A DNA stretch of 64,000 nucleotides from Amycolatopsis rubida (lineage in GTDB: Bacteria > Actinomycetota > Actinomycetes > Mycobacteriales > Pseudonocardiaceae), in the NCBI RefSeq assembly GCF_900115345.1, contig NZ_FOWC01000001.1, positions 62,001 to 126,000 on the forward strand, written 5' to 3'. The notes under the pieces were generated by a model. It ran no database searches, had not been told where the DNA came from, and worked only from the letters and a program-made list of their open reading frames with translations. Of the stretch, positions 46,752-60,385 are shown piece after piece (the first letter of the stretch is position 1; each line of letters begins with the position of its first letter). The position numbers and the translations under genes are program-made.

Positions 46752-47350
46752 GTGTTTAGCCGGATACCGTCCGCGATGCTGAAGCTCGCGGCGGGAATGC
46801 TGGTGATCTTCGGGATTCCCGGCTACTTCCGGTATCGGTCGCACCGGAAAGAGAAACAAGCGGAGCAAGCCAGGATCGCCGCACTGCGGTCACCTGCCAG
46901 CCAAGGAATCGCCCGCGGTCGACGTCGCGATCGATGTGCGCCGAGGGAACCGAGAGAGTACGAGTGCTCCGTCGAGACGGGTCGATTCCCGGCATGAGGA
47001 TCGCCAAGGCGTATCCGAGCCGTGAGGGTCGGATCTACGGGCGAACCAGGAGTGGGCTGAAAGCCCGATACGAAGCGTTTGACGCCGAGGTGCCTGGTCG
47101 GCCGCTGGGACGAATGTCCGCTGCCCGAAACGGGTTCACCAGCGACCGCAGTTCGCCGCCCGGGCGGCCACCCCGGACACCGTGGACTGGCTGCTCGGCA
47201 ATCGTGACCAGTTGCCGGACCTCATCGGTCTCGACCGCGCCTGGTGCTATGGCCGTATATCGGGAAAAGCTCGCCCCGGAAACCCTGTTGGCCAGCATCG
47301 ACCTGATCGCCGAATTCCTGGAGCGGATCGACGTCCTCGCCGCAGTCTGA
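46752..47350 (+). pseudogene. Frameshifted remnant of one or two small genes
   Basis: Coding-like segments change frame along the stretch. First comes a short membrane-anchor segment, MLKLAAGMLVIFGIPGYFRY (from 46776). Next is RRDGSIPGMRIAKAYPSREG with RTRSGLKARYEAFDAEVPG (about 46970-47100). TPDTVDWLLGNRDQLPDLIG follows in another frame (about 47170-47230), and the stretch ends with YREKLAPETLLASIDLIAEF back in the previous frame (to 47350). At least three frame changes would be needed to join them. No homologue was recognised. Confidence 0.45.
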
Positions 47351-47361
47351 CCCCCGCACAG

Positions 47362-47395
47362 CGAAACGCCCCCGGCCGAAGCCGGAGGCGTTTCG
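47362..47395 (-). terminator. Terminator after rpoC
   Basis: A 15-bp stem with one mismatch (CGAAACGCC-CCGGC against GCCGG-GGCGTTTCG) and a 4-nt loop lies 16 bp past the rpoC stop. This is a typical actinobacterial terminator of the rpoBC operon. Confidence 0.75.
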
Positions 47396-47410
47396 TCGAA
47401 GCGGAGCGGA

Positions 47411-50400
47411 TCAGCGGAAGTCGCGACCGAAGTCGTAGTCGTCCAGCGGAACCGCGGCGCCGGTGCCCGAACCGAACACGTCCGGGGTGTAGTAACCGTC
47501 GTCGTAGGACGGGATCGCGTACGCCGCGACCCGCGCCTCCTCGGTCGGCTGCACCTGGATGTTCCGGTACTTGTTGATGCCCGTACCGGCCGGGATGAGC
47601 TTACCGATGATGACGTTCTCCTTGAGGCCCACGAGCTTGTCCGAGCGGCCGTTGATGGCCGCGTCGGTCAGGACTCGCGTGGTCTCCTGGAACGAGGCCG
47701 CCGACAGCCACGAGTCCGTGGTCAGCGACGCCTTCGTGATGCCCATCAGCACCGGACGGCCCGAGGCCGGCTCGCCGCCCTCGGCGACCGCGGCCCGGTT
47801 CGTCGCCTCGAACTTCGTCCGCTCGGGCAGCTCGCCCGGCAGGAAGTCCGTGGCACCGGAGTCGATGATCGTCACGCGGCGCAGCATCTGCCGCACGATG
47901 ACCTCGATGTGCTTGTCGTGGATCGACACACCCTGCGCCCGGTACACCTTCTGGACCTCGTCGGTGAGGTGCATCTGCGCTTCGCGCGGGCCCATGACGC
48001 GCAGGACCTCGTGCGGGTCCGGCGTGCCCTCAAGCAGCTGCTGGCCGACCGCAACGTGGTCGCCGTCGCCCAGCGGGCCGCTCGGGGTATTCGCGAGCCG
48101 CTGCCGCTTGGACAGCTTGTCGAAGACGATCTCCTCCGACCCGTCGTCCGGGATCAGGGTGATCTTCCAGAACCGCTCGCTCTCCTCGATCCGCACGCGG
48201 CCGTCGACGTCCGCGATCGGAGCCTTGCCCTTCGGCACCCGAGCCTCGAAAAGCTCGGTGACCCGGGGCAGACCGGTCGTGATGTCGTCACCGGCGACAC
48301 CACCCTGGTGGAAGGTACGCATCGTCAGCTGCGTGCCCGGCTCACCGATCGACTGGGCGGCGACGATGCCGACGGCCTCGCCGACGTCGACGAGCTCGCC
48401 CGTCGCCATCGAACGGCCGTAGCAGGTCGCGCACACCCCGACCGCCGACTCACACGTCAGCACCGAGCGGACCTTCACCTTGGTGATGCCGCTGGAGATC
48501 AGCTTGTCCAGCGCCGGGTCGCCGATGTCGTCGCCCGCGTTCAGCACGACGTTGCCCTTGGCGTCCACCGCGTCCGTCGCGAGGTTCCGCGCGTACACCG
48601 ACGTCTCGACGTGCTGGTCGCGCACGACCTTGCCGTCGCCGAGGTCCTCGCCGATCGGCATCATGATGCCGCGCGTGGTGCCGCAGTCGACCTCGCGGAC
48701 GATGACGTCCTGCGAAACGTCCACCAGACGACGGGTCAGGTAACCCGAGTCCGCGGTACGCAGCGCCGTGTCCGCCAGCCCCTTCCGGGCGCCGTGCGTG
48801 GCGATGAAGTACTCCGCCACCGACAGGCCCTCACGGAAGTTCGCCTTGATCGGACGCGGGATGTACTCGCCCTTCGGGTTCGACACCAGACCACGCATGC
48901 CGGCCAGCGAACGGACCTGGGTCATGTTGCCCGCCGCGCCCGACTTCACGATCATGGCGATCGGGTTGTCGTCCGGCAGCGCCGTCTCCATGATCTTGTG
49001 GACCTCTTCGGTCGCCTGCGTCCACACCTTGACGAGCTCGTTGTTGCGCTCGGCGTGGGACAGCTGACCGCGCTGGTAGCGCTTCTCGACCTGGTCGGCC
49101 TTGCCCTCGTACTCGTCGAGAATGGCCTTCTTGCCGACCGGGGTCAGCACGTCCGAGATCGCGACCGTGACGCCCGAGCGGGTCGCCCAGTAGAAACCGG
49201 CGTCCTTGAGCTTGTCCAGCGTCTGCGCGACCTGCGTCATCGAGTACCGCTCGGCGAGATCGTTCACGATGGCCGCCTGCCGCTTCTTCGGCATCGGCTC
49301 GTTGATGAACGGGTAGTCCGCCGGCAGCAGGTCGTTGAACAGCACGCGGCCCAGGGTGGTCTCGGCCAGCCACGCCTTGCCCGGCTCCCAGCCCGCCTCC
49401 GCGAGCCGCGCCTCGTCGGCCTTCGCCGGCTGACGGTCGGTGACACGGATCTTGACCGGGGCGTGCAGGCTCAGCGCCTTGAGGTCGAACGCCATGATCG
49501 CCTCGGCGGGCGAGGAGTACGCGTTGCCCGCGCCCTCGGCGTTCTCGTTCAGCCGGGTCAGGTGGAACAGACCGGTGACCATGTCCAGTCGCGGCATGGC
49601 GAGCGGACGGCCCGAGGCCGGCGACAGGATGTTGTTCGCCGACAGCATCAGGATCCGGGCCTCGGCCTGCGCCTCGGCCGACAGCGGCAGGTGCACCGCC
49701 ATCTGGTCGCCGTCGAAGTCCGCGTTGAACGCTTCGCAGACCAGCGGGTGCAGCTGGATGGCCTTGCCCTCGACCAGCTGCGGTTCGAAGGCCTGGATGC
49801 CCAGCCGGTGCAGGGTCGGTGCGCGGTTCAGCATCACCGGGTGGCCGGTGATGACCTCTTCGAGCACGTCCCACACCTGCGGCCGCGACCGCTCCACCAT
49901 CCGCTTGGCGGACTTGATGTTCTGCGCGTGGTTCAGGTCGACCAGCCGCTTCATGACGAACGGCTTGAACAGCTCAAGCGCCATGTCCTTCGGCAGACCG
50001 CACTGGTGCAGCTTCAGCTGCGGACCGACGATGATGACCGAACGACCCGAGTAGTCGACGCGCTTGCCCAGCAGGTTCTGCCGGAACCGGCCCTGCTTGC
50101 CCTTCAGCAGGTCGGACAGCGACTTCAGCGGCCGGTTGCCCGGGCCGGTGACCGGACGCCCGCGGCGGCCGTTGTCGAACAGCGCGTCGACGGCCTCCTG
50201 CAGCATCCGCTTCTCGTTGTTGACGATGATCTCGGGCGCGCCGAGGTCGATCAGCCGCTTGAGCCGGTTGTTCCGGTTGATCACGCGGCGGTACAGGTCG
50301 TTCAGGTCCGAGGTGGCGAAGCGGCCACCGTCGAGCTGCACCATCGGGCGCAGGTCCGGCGGGATGACCGGGACGGCGTCGAGCACCATGCCGCGCGGGT

Positions 50401-51322
50401 CGTTGCCGGTCGCCTGGAACGCGGCGACGACCTTGAGCCGCTTCAGCGCGCGGAGCTTCTTCTGCCCCTTGCCGTTGCGGATGGTGTCGCGCAGGCTGTC
50501 GGCCTCCGCGGCGACGTCGAACTCGGTCGCCAGCTTCTGGATCGCCTCCGCGCCCATGCCGCCGGTGAAGTACTCGCCGTACCGGTCGATCAGCTCGCGG
50601 TAGAGCAGTTCGTCGGCGATCAGCTGACGCGGCTCAAGCTTCGTGAAGGTCGTCCAGACCTCCTCAAGCCGGTCCAGCTCGCGGCCGGCGCGGTCGCGCA
50701 GCTGGCGCATCTCGCGCTCGCCGCCCTCCTTGACCTTGCGGCGCACGTCGGACTTCGCGCCCTCCGCCTCCAGCTCGGCCAGGTCGGCTTCCAGCTTCTG
50801 CGCGCGGGCCTCGATGTCGGAGTCGCGCTTCGTCTCCAGGTTCTTGCGCTCGACGCCGATCTCGTTCTCCAGCGTCGGCAGGTCGTTGTGCCGCAGCTCG
50901 GTGTTCACGCCGGTGATCACGTAGGCCGCGAAGTAGATGATCTTCTCGAGGTCCTTCGGCGCCAGGTCCAGCAGGTAGCCAAGGCGCGACGGAACGCCCT
51001 TGAAATACCAGATGTGGGTGACCGGCGCGGCCAGCTCGATGTGGCCCATCCGCTCACGGCGCACCTTGGCGCGAGTGACCTCGACGCCGCAGCGCTCGCA
51101 GATGATGCCCTTGAACCGGACGCGCTTGTACTTGCCGCAGTAGCACTCCCAGTCCCGGGTCGGACCGAAGATCTTCTCGCAGAAGAGCCCGTCCTTCTCC
51201 GGCTTGAGCGTGCGGTAGTTGATGGTCTCCGGCTTCTTGACCTCGCCGAAGGACCACTGACGGATGTCGTCGGCGGTGGCGAGGCCAATGCGAAGCTCGT
51301 CGAAGAAGTTGACGTCCAGCAA
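47411..51322 (-). CDS. rpoC: RNA polymerase beta-prime subunit
   Basis: Beta-prime holds the catalytic magnesium. The 1303-residue protein starts [20 protein letters not shown], has the N-terminal zinc site ([20 protein letters not shown]) and the absolutely conserved [12 protein letters not shown]. The second zinc site is in [15 protein letters not shown]. Length fits actinobacteria, which carry the lineage insertion in the N-terminal part. It lies 88 bp downstream of rpoB. Confidence 0.98.
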   Translation of the reverse strand: MLDVNFFDELRIGLATADDIRQWSFGEVKKPETINYRTLKPEKDGLFCEKIFGPTRDWECYCGKYKRVRFKGIICERCGVEVTRAKVRRERMGHIELAAPVTHIWYFKGVPSRLGYLLDLAPKDLEKIIYFAAYVITGVNTELRHNDLPTLENEIGVERKNLETKRDSDIEARAQKLEADLAELEAEGAKSDVRRKVKEGGEREMRQLRDRAGRELDRLEEVWTTFTKLEPRQLIADELLYRELIDRYGEYFTGGMGAEAIQKLATEFDVAAEADSLRDTIRNGKGQKKLRALKRLKVVAAFQATGNDPRGMVLDAVPVIPPDLRPMVQLDGGRFATSDLNDLYRRVINRNNRLKRLIDLGAPEIIVNNEKRMLQEAVDALFDNGRRGRPVTGPGNRPLKSLSDLLKGKQGRFRQNLLGKRVDYSGRSVIIVGPQLKLHQCGLPKDMALELFKPFVMKRLVDLNHAQNIKSAKRMVERSRPQVWDVLEEVITGHPVMLNRAPTLHRLGIQAFEPQLVEGKAIQLHPLVCEAFNADFDGDQMAVHLPLSAEAQAEARILMLSANNILSPASGRPLAMPRLDMVTGLFHLTRLNENAEGAGNAYSSPAEAIMAFDLKALSLHAPVKIRVTDRQPAKADEARLAEAGWEPGKAWLAETTLGRVLFNDLLPADYPFINEPMPKKRQAAIVNDLAERYSMTQVAQTLDKLKDAGFYWATRSGVTVAISDVLTPVGKKAILDEYEGKADQVEKRYQRGQLSHAERNNELVKVWTQATEEVHKIMETALPDDNPIAMIVKSGAAGNMTQVRSLAGMRGLVSNPKGEYIPRPIKANFREGLSVAEYFIATHGARKGLADTALRTADSGYLTRRLVDVSQDVIVREVDCGTTRGIMMPIGEDLGDGKVVRDQHVETSVYARNLATDAVDAKGNVVLNAGDDIGDPALDKLISSGITKVKVRSVLTCESAVGVCATCYGRSMATGELVDVGEAVGIVAAQSIGEPGTQLTMRTFHQGGVAGDDITTGLPRVTELFEARVPKGKAPIADVDGRVRIEESERFWKITLIPDDGSEEIVFDKLSKRQRLANTPSGPLGDGDHVAVGQQLLEGTPDPHEVLRVMGPREAQMHLTDEVQKVYRAQGVSIHDKHIEVIVRQMLRRVTIIDSGATDFLPGELPERTKFEATNRAAVAEGGEPASGRPVLMGITKASLTTDSWLSAASFQETTRVLTDAAINGRSDKLVGLKENVIIGKLIPAGTGINKYRNIQVQPTEEARVAAYAIPSYDDGYYTPDVFGSGTGAAVPLDDYDFGRDFR

Positions 51323-51410
51323 GTCTGAATCCCCTTGGGGTTGTTTCGACTAAGAGGGGTCGGAGGCGGGGCGGGGACCCACGGGAGGCAGGTCCCCGCT
51401 CGCTCCGGAC

Positions 51411-54914
<3,504 letters not shown>

Positions 54915-55634
54915 GATGCGTCCTTCCGGGGACAATGAGCGGTGAGCAGCCGCGATGGCAACAGCTGTCGCGGACTGTCAGGGGTGCCGTGTGCCCACTA
55001 TCCTAACTACCGGCTCCGGGCAGCCTGAAAGAGGGCAGCGCAAAGAAGCAGTCTAGCCCCGATGGCGCGGTCTGTCCAGGGAGCGCTCCCGACGGGGCCC
55101 AGCCTGCATCGCGTCACCTTGGGGCAGTGCGTCTCCCTGAGCCTCACTGCGTCCTTCCGGCTCCCGGTTCGCCCGGGTTTTCGCGCCCCTCCCGCAAGGT
55201 TCGCGTTCCCCGGCCGTGACCGTTGGCAGTAAGCGTGAACCCACGCGGCTTTGGAGTCAAGATGCCGCGCGGCTCTCCCGCCGGTTGGCGCAGCGTCGAA
55301 CCCGGACAGCGCAGGGTGACCGATCCGCCCGCCGTCCCGGTTACCGCCGGGTACCCCGGGATCACCGCGCAGGTCGGCCGGACAGCGGTGCAGGTGAGCG
55401 GCCGGAACGCGGTTTCGGCGGTGGTTTCCGCATCGGCGCGGCGGGCGCGGGATGGATCACAATCCGCGAGCGGTCGCACGCGGGGCACCGTGGTCGGAAC
55501 AGGGGGACTTCGGGCAGCTCGGCCCCGGATTCCGGGTCCCCCGGACAGGGGTTGCGCGCGCCGGAATCGGCGGTTGGCAACGGGTGCGTCCCGGTGATCA
55601 ACTGGGCGGGGCCGAACTCCCGGAGGTGCGCACG
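54915..55634. other. rpoB leader, promoter and upstream spacer
   Basis: This region of about 720 bp between divergent genes contains the rpoB leader of about 130 nt and its promoter (55050-55078). A second possible -10, TAGGAT, lies at 55000-55005. Between 55080 and 55634 no credible gene was seen. Reading frames on both strands lack ribosome binding sites and family features until the chorismate mutase. Confidence 0.5.
55050..55078 (-). promoter_or_regulatory. rpoB promoter
   Basis: On the minus strand TGGACA (55073-55078) and TAGACT (55050-55055) are separated by exactly 17 bp, a good match to the housekeeping sigma consensus. Transcription would start near 55043, giving a leader of about 130 nt before the rpoB TTG. 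Confidence 0.75.
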
Positions 55635-56081
55635 ATGCCCGGACCCGACGCGTCGCTTCCCGAACTGGTCCTGCGCAGGCTGGCGATCAGCGAGCAGGTC
55701 GCCGCCGCGAAGTTCGAGGCCGGGCGGCCGGTCGACGATCCGGTCCGCGAGCAGCGGGAGCTGGCCCGCGTACGGACGCTCGCCCGCGAAATCGGCCTCG
55801 ACCCGGACCTCGCCGCCAGGTTCCTCTCCGATCAGATCCTGGCGAGCAAACAGGTCCAGCGCCGGCTCTTCGCGCACTGGACCGCGCATCCCGGCGACCT
55901 GCCCGAGGGCGGTCCTGACCTGTCCGTGCTCCGGGCCGAACTGGACGGTCTCACGGTCGCTCTGCTGGACCGGCTCACCGTGAGCGGCTCGGCGGCCATG
56001 GGGCCGCCGGAAAGCCCGGACGAGCTGAAGGAGCCGCTCCGGACGGCCTTCCGGTCCCTGCCCCAGCGGGGCACCTGCTGA
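55635..56081 (+). CDS. Chorismate mutase, gamma-class AroQ-like, without signal peptide
   Basis: The enzyme converts chorismate to prephenate for Phe/Tyr synthesis. The 148-residue helical protein aligns with the secreted M. tuberculosis enzyme Rv1885c. The six active-site positions fall in register: Arg15, Lys26, Arg38, Ser71 (Thr there), Gln75 (Glu there; Gln also in the E. coli enzyme) and Arg100. The pattern SEQVAAAKFEAGRPVDDP and SDQILASKQVQRRLFAHW is diagnostic. ATG 55635 has CGGAGGT 7 nt upstream. No signal peptide is found even if the frame is extended upstream, and the disulfide-bearing C-terminal part of Rv1885c is missing. Confidence 0.82.
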   Translation: MPGPDASLPELVLRRLAISEQVAAAKFEAGRPVDDPVREQRELARVRTLAREIGLDPDLAARFLSDQILASKQVQRRLFAHWTAHPGDLPEGGPDLSVLRAELDGLTVALLDRLTVSGSAAMGPPESPDELKEPLRTAFRSLPQRGTC

Positions 56082-56087
56082 CACGAC

Positions 56088-56124
56088 CACGGCCCGCCCC
56101 CGGAGCTTCCGGGAGCGGGCCGTG
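56088..56124. terminator. Bidirectional terminator between chorismate mutase and the mce operon
   Basis: A 10-bp stem (CACGGCCCGC / GCGGGCCGTG) with an inner CCCGG/CCGGG pairing lies between convergent genes and can serve both. Confidence 0.7.
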
Positions 56125-56141
56125 ACATCTGCTGAAGACGC

Positions 56142-57218
56142 TTACTTCGACGGCGGAGCCGACGCGGGCGCGGAAGACGCGGGCGCGGACGGCGCAGGCG
56201 CACCGGCGGCCTTGTACGTGTCCATGTCGGTGATCTTCCACGTGTTGCCCTGCAACTGGGCGTCCACGTGCATCTGCGCCGTGCCGGCGGCGGTCTGCTT
56301 GGTGTCCGCGCGCGTCGACGTCTGGTCGATGAACAGCATCACCCTGGCGAGGTCGCCGTTCAGCCGGATCACCGCACTGCGGGTGACCTTGCAGGTCACG
56401 ACCACCTTCTGCTCCGGCGCGAGCTTCTTGACCTGGCCCATCAGCGCGTTGTAGCTCGTCTTGACCTGGTCGGTGGCGAGCAGCTGGTTGGCCGCGTCCT
56501 CGGTCTTCTTGATGTTGTTGAAGTCGTAGGAGAACAGCGTCTCGATCGACTTCGAGACCTGGTCCTTGACCTGCGCGGTCTTCGCCACGTCGAGCACCGC
56601 GCGGTTGCTCGTCGAATCGGCCGCGTCCGAGCCCTTGACCTGGAAGATGACCGCCGCGGCGACCAGGGCCAGCCCGACCACCAGCAGCAGCGCGACCCGC
56701 ACGGTGTTGCGGCTGACCACGGACCGCTGCGCCGGTACCTCAGCCTCCTCGTCCGCCCGGGCCTTGTTCTCGGCTTCCTCGACGTCCGAGGGCTTCTCCG
56801 AGCCGGTGTCCCGCTTCTTGCGCCGCGGACTCGGCCGGGCCGGTTTCTCGTCCTCTACGGTCTCGCCGGTGAGCGCGTCGACCTCTTCGGCCGGGGCTTC
56901 CTTGGTTACCCCGGAGACCTCGGCTTCGGGGTCGGCGACGGTGTCTTCCTCGACCGCGGTCTCCGCGACCTCGGCCTCGGCAGGCTCGGTCTCGACCGGC
57001 TCGGCCTCGGCCGGGCGCACCAGCCCGCCGCGGGGAATCCGCAGCTCCTGGGTCACCTCGGCCGGATCCGCGTCGGGGAGCGGCCGCGGCCGGGGGCGCG
57101 GCTTGGGCGAGGCCGCCGGTGCCGCCGGGTCCGACGGCTTGCGCAGCCCGGCGACCTTCGGCCTGCGGGCCGGTGGCGTGCTGCTGCTGCGCGGTGGCTG
57201 GCGACGGGAGGGGGGCAC
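56142..57218 (-). CDS. Mce-associated membrane protein
   Basis: The 358-residue protein has a long disordered cytosolic part (Arg/Pro-rich, then Glu/Ala-rich, residues 1-195), one membrane helix at about 200-220 (VALLLVVGLALVAAAVIF) and an outer domain typical of Mas proteins. The domain runs from SIETLFSYDFNNIKKTEDAA to the terminal WKITDMDTYKA. Mas proteins stabilise Mce lipid-import complexes. GTG at 57216-57218 has CGGAG upstream; the open frame continues further but overlaps the upstream gene. It is last in the mce operon. Confidence 0.85.
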   Translation of the reverse strand: MPPSRRQPPRSSSTPPARRPKVAGLRKPSDPAAPAASPKPRPRPRPLPDADPAEVTQELRIPRGGLVRPAEAEPVETEPAEAEVAETAVEEDTVADPEAEVSGVTKEAPAEEVDALTGETVEDEKPARPSPRRKKRDTGSEKPSDVEEAENKARADEEAEVPAQRSVVSRNTVRVALLLVVGLALVAAAVIFQVKGSDAADSTSNRAVLDVAKTAQVKDQVSKSIETLFSYDFNNIKKTEDAANQLLATDQVKTSYNALMGQVKKLAPEQKVVVTCKVTRSAVIRLNGDLARVMLFIDQTSTRADTKQTAAGTAQMHVDAQLQGNTWKITDMDTYKAAGAPAPSAPASSAPASAPPSK

Positions 57219-57244
57219 TGCGGAACTCCGATCTGCGGGTGAAG

Positions 57245-57853
57245 CTACTTGCCGGCGGCGACGAGCGGCACTTGGTCGATCCCGGACAGCTTCCACTTGC
57301 CCTCGACCCGGGTCATCTGGACCTCGAGCCGCAGCGCCTTGGTGGCGTTCTTCCCGCCCGCCGAGGTGTCCGTGCTGATCGCGGCCAGGAAGCTGGCCTT
57401 GCCGTCGTGGTCGTTGAGCTCCTCGACCGCGATGTCCTGGATCGTGGTGGTGACCTTGACCTTCTGGTCGGTCAGCGCCTTCGAGTAGTTCGGCTGGGCC
57501 TGCTGGATCTGCTTGGCCATGTCGTCGCTGGAGACGTCCTTCTGCTTGGCGAAGTAGTCGTCGAGGTGCTGATAGTCGACCTGGGTGTAGGCCAGCACCG
57601 CCGCGGTGCCGTCCTTGAGCACGTCGTCGCGCGCCGAAGCGAGACCCCGGTCTCCGTCCATCTCCGCGACCAGCCACATGATCCCGAACACGATCGCCAC
57701 CACCAGCGCGGCGAGAGCGAACGCCCCGGACCCGAACAGCCAGACGCGCGGCGATCCGGGAAGCGTCCACTTTTCCTTCGCCGCCACCGCCGTCGCCGGT
57801 TCGGGCGTATCTGCGGTCACCTCTTCCTCGGCGACCGCGTGCTCGGCACTCAT
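57245..57853 (-). CDS. Mce-associated membrane protein
   Basis: The 202-residue protein has a 35-residue cytosolic lead, a membrane helix (about 40-63) and an outer domain of the same type as its downstream neighbour (AVLAYTQVDYQHLDDYFAKQ ... MTRVEGKWKLSGIDQVPLV). It lies 36 bp after mceF and 26 bp before the second Mas gene. Both are expected to assemble with the Mce proteins in the envelope. Confidence 0.85.
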   Translation of the reverse strand: MSAEHAVAEEEVTADTPEPATAVAAKEKWTLPGSPRVWLFGSGAFALAALVVAIVFGIMWLVAEMDGDRGLASARDDVLKDGTAAVLAYTQVDYQHLDDYFAKQKDVSSDDMAKQIQQAQPNYSKALTDQKVKVTTTIQDIAVEELNDHDGKASFLAAISTDTSAGGKNATKALRLEVQMTRVEGKWKLSGIDQVPLVAAGK

Positions 57854-57889
57854 AACACTCCAGAGTAGGTAACAGTCATCAAATCCCGG

Positions 57890-59152
57890 TCAGCCGAGTC
57901 CCAGCAGCGAGCCCATGCTGTTCAGGGACACCCCGGGGCTGCCGACGACGCCCGGCACCTGAGCGTCGCGCATCTCCTGCAGCTCCTGCGCGGGCCGGTT
58001 CTGGTTGGCCGCGATGTCCTGCTGCGACGGCTGCACCGGCACGCCGTTGTAGGGCGCGTTCTGGGAACCCCGGACGTTGATCGGGCTCCCCTTCGGCTCG
58101 GCACAGTAGGCCTTGTCGTCCGCGGGCCGGGCCGAGGTGTCCGAACCCGGACGGTACTGGCTGTAGGGCAGGTAGCCCTTCGTGCACGACGGCGGGTTGA
58201 ACAGGTTCAGCACCAGGCCGAGGTGCGCGGTCCCGTCGCCGGGGGCCACCGACGGCGCGGCGGCCGCCAGTGCCGGATAGGTCACCAGGCCCTGTTCGAG
58301 GCCGTCCAGCCGGGTCACGGTCAGGTTGGCCGTCGTCAGCAGGTTCGCGGTCAGCGCGCCGAGGCCGGGCCCGGTCTCCTTGAGCACCTGGCTGATCTGG
58401 GTCGCCACCTGCGGGGTGACGCTGATCAGCTTGCGCAGGTCGCCGTCGGAGTTCTTGAGCGTCCCGCTGAGCTGGTTGAGGCTCTTGGAGAAGGACGCGA
58501 AGTTCGACGCCTCGTCGTTCTGCGTGTCCAGCACCTTGCCGCCGGCTTGCAGCAGCTGCACGGTCTGCGGCAGGTACTGCTGGGCGGTGGTGGTGAAGCT
58601 GCGCGCGGTGTCGAGCAGCTGCTGCAGGTCGCCGCCGGTGCCGCGGAACGCGTCATAGGACTCGTCGACGACCTTCCGCAGCGCATCGGTCGGCACCGAG
58701 GCCGACAGCGAGTCGAGGTCGCCGAGCAGCCGGTCGGTGCTGACCGGCGTGGTCGTGCGCGCGGCCGGGATGACCGAACCGCCCGCGAGGTAGGGACCCT
58801 GGTCGTTCTTCGGCCGCAGGTCCACGTACTGCTCGCCGACCGCGGACCGGTTGGCGACGACCACGTCCAGATCGGAGGGCACGCGCGGGGCCGACGGGTC
58901 GATGTTCAGGTCGGCTTCGAGCCCGGTCTGGGTCAGCCGCAGCTGCCCGACCCGGCCGACGTTGAAGCCGCGGTAGGTCACCTCGGCGTTGGTGAAGATC
59001 CCGCCGGATTCGTTGAGCTGAAGCTTCACCGTGTACCCGCTGCTGCCGAACACTGTGCCGAGGCCAGCGAAGCGGATCAGCGCGTACACGATGGCCACGA
59101 TCGAAATGATCGCGAAGGCCACCAGCTGGAGTTTCGTCCTGCGCAGCAACAT
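57890..59152 (-). CDS. mceF: MceF, Mce-family lipid-transport protein
   Basis: The 420-residue protein has an N-terminal membrane helix (about residues 9-31), the MCE domain (GYTVKLQLNESGGIFTNAEV, YRGFNVGRVGQLRL) and a long helical domain rich in Gln/Leu. Mce proteins form a hexameric tunnel that carries lipids to the YrbE permease. It is sixth in order A-F, and its start overlaps the mceE stop by one base. The Cys pair (PPSCTKG, AYCAEPK) is typical of the C-terminal part. Confidence 0.92.
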   Translation of the reverse strand: MLLRRTKLQLVAFAIISIVAIVYALIRFAGLGTVFGSSGYTVKLQLNESGGIFTNAEVTYRGFNVGRVGQLRLTQTGLEADLNIDPSAPRVPSDLDVVVANRSAVGEQYVDLRPKNDQGPYLAGGSVIPAARTTTPVSTDRLLGDLDSLSASVPTDALRKVVDESYDAFRGTGGDLQQLLDTARSFTTTAQQYLPQTVQLLQAGGKVLDTQNDEASNFASFSKSLNQLSGTLKNSDGDLRKLISVTPQVATQISQVLKETGPGLGALTANLLTTANLTVTRLDGLEQGLVTYPALAAAAPSVAPGDGTAHLGLVLNLFNPPSCTKGYLPYSQYRPGSDTSARPADDKAYCAEPKGSPINVRGSQNAPYNGVPVQPSQQDIAANQNRPAQELQEMRDAQVPGVVGSPGVSLNSMGSLLGLG

Positions 59153-60384
59153 CAGCCAGCACCTCCGGAAAGCACCCCGAACAGGCCGGACAGCCCACTC
59201 TGCGCCGGCTGTCCGCCGCCCTGGCCGCCGGTCGAGGACGGAGCCTGCTGCTGTTGCTGCGCGGGCTGGCTGCCCGGGAACGACAGCGGCGGCGGCTGGT
59301 TCGCCGGCGTGCCCTCGACGCCGCCGGTCAGTCCTGGCGCGGGGATGAGCCCGTTCAGCGCGTTCTGCCTGCTGCGGCCGAGGTTGTCGACGACGTCCTT
59401 GAGGTTCAGGTCGACCTTGGCGAACAGGTTGAAGTAGTCGCCCTTGACGTCGTTGTAGGCCTGGTCGGTGAACGGATAGGTCAGCAGGATCTCCAGCGCC
59501 TTCGGCAGGTCGCTGCCCGCCTCGCCGAGCTTCTGCAGCGTCGGCGTGAGCGCCTTGAGGTCGGCGACCAGGTCCGCCTTGCTCTTGTTGACCGTGTCGG
59601 TCGCGACGCCGGAGAGGTTGTTGAGCGCGTTCAGCATGGTCACCAGCTGGCCGCGCTGCTGCTCCAGCACGCCGAGCCCGGGCCCTAGGTTGTCGACCGC
59701 GCCGACCAGCTTGTCCTTCTGGTCCCGCAGCGTCATGGACAGCCGGTTGAGGCCGTCGAGCGCGCGGGTGATGTTGGCCGACTGGTTGTCGAGGTTGGTG
59801 ACCAGCTCGTTCGCGTTGGCCAGCAGCGCCTTGATGTCCGGCTCGCGGCCGGCCGTGGCGTTGTTGAGTTCCTTGGTGATCGTGTTGAGCTGCTCCACGC
59901 CGCCGCCGTTGAGCAGCAGAGACAGCGCGCCGAGCACCTCTTCGACCTGGACGTCGCGGCCGGTGCGCGCGAGCGGGATGGTCGCCCCGTTCGCCAGCTG
60001 CCCGGTCGCCTCGGTGCCGCCCGGCGAGGCCAGCTCGACGTACTTCTCGCCGAGCAGGCTCGACTGCTTCACGTTGGCCATCGCGTTGGCGGGCAGCTTG
60101 ACGTCGCCGTTGACCTCGACGGTCACCTCGGCGTGCCAGCCGTCCGGCGTCAGCCCGATCGCTTTGACCTGCCCGACCGGCACCTCGTTGACCTTCACCC
60201 CGGACTGCGGGACGAGGTCGAGCACGTCCTTGAACTGGATCTTCACCGTGTACGGGTGGCTGCCGAGGTCGGCCCCGCCGGGAAGCGGGACGTCGTAGAC
60301 GCCGTTGAACGCGCAGCCGCTCAGCACGAGCGCGGTCACCGTGGTGAGCACCCCGCCCGCGGCGAACTTCGTCAGTCGCTTCAC
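59152..60384 (-). CDS. mceE: MceE, Mce-family lipoprotein
   Basis: The 410-residue protein is the lipoprotein subunit. The signal peptide ends in the lipobox LSGC (Cys24 predicted lipidated). The MCE domain (YTVKIQFKDVLDLVPQSGVK) and a helical domain follow, then a Gln/Pro/Gly-rich C-terminus. It is in the fifth position, as in all six-gene mce operons. It starts 1 bp after the mceD stop. Confidence 0.93.
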   Translation of the reverse strand: MKRLTKFAAGGVLTTVTALVLSGCAFNGVYDVPLPGGADLGSHPYTVKIQFKDVLDLVPQSGVKVNEVPVGQVKAIGLTPDGWHAEVTVEVNGDVKLPANAMANVKQSSLLGEKYVELASPGGTEATGQLANGATIPLARTGRDVQVEEVLGALSLLLNGGGVEQLNTITKELNNATAGREPDIKALLANANELVTNLDNQSANITRALDGLNRLSMTLRDQKDKLVGAVDNLGPGLGVLEQQRGQLVTMLNALNNLSGVATDTVNKSKADLVADLKALTPTLQKLGEAGSDLPKALEILLTYPFTDQAYNDVKGDYFNLFAKVDLNLKDVVDNLGRSRQNALNGLIPAPGLTGGVEGTPANQPPPLSFPGSQPAQQQQQAPSSTGGQGGGQPAQSGLSGLFGVLSGGAG

Positions 60385-60385
60385 G

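Noticed and set aside
47909-51328. Open frame of 1139 codons antisense to rpoC
   Set aside because: Same artefact as opposite rpoB; no ribosome binding site or domain.
55362-56090. Minus-strand frame opposite chorismate mutase
   Set aside because: The chorismate mutase catalytic pattern on the plus strand is specific; the antisense product has no features.
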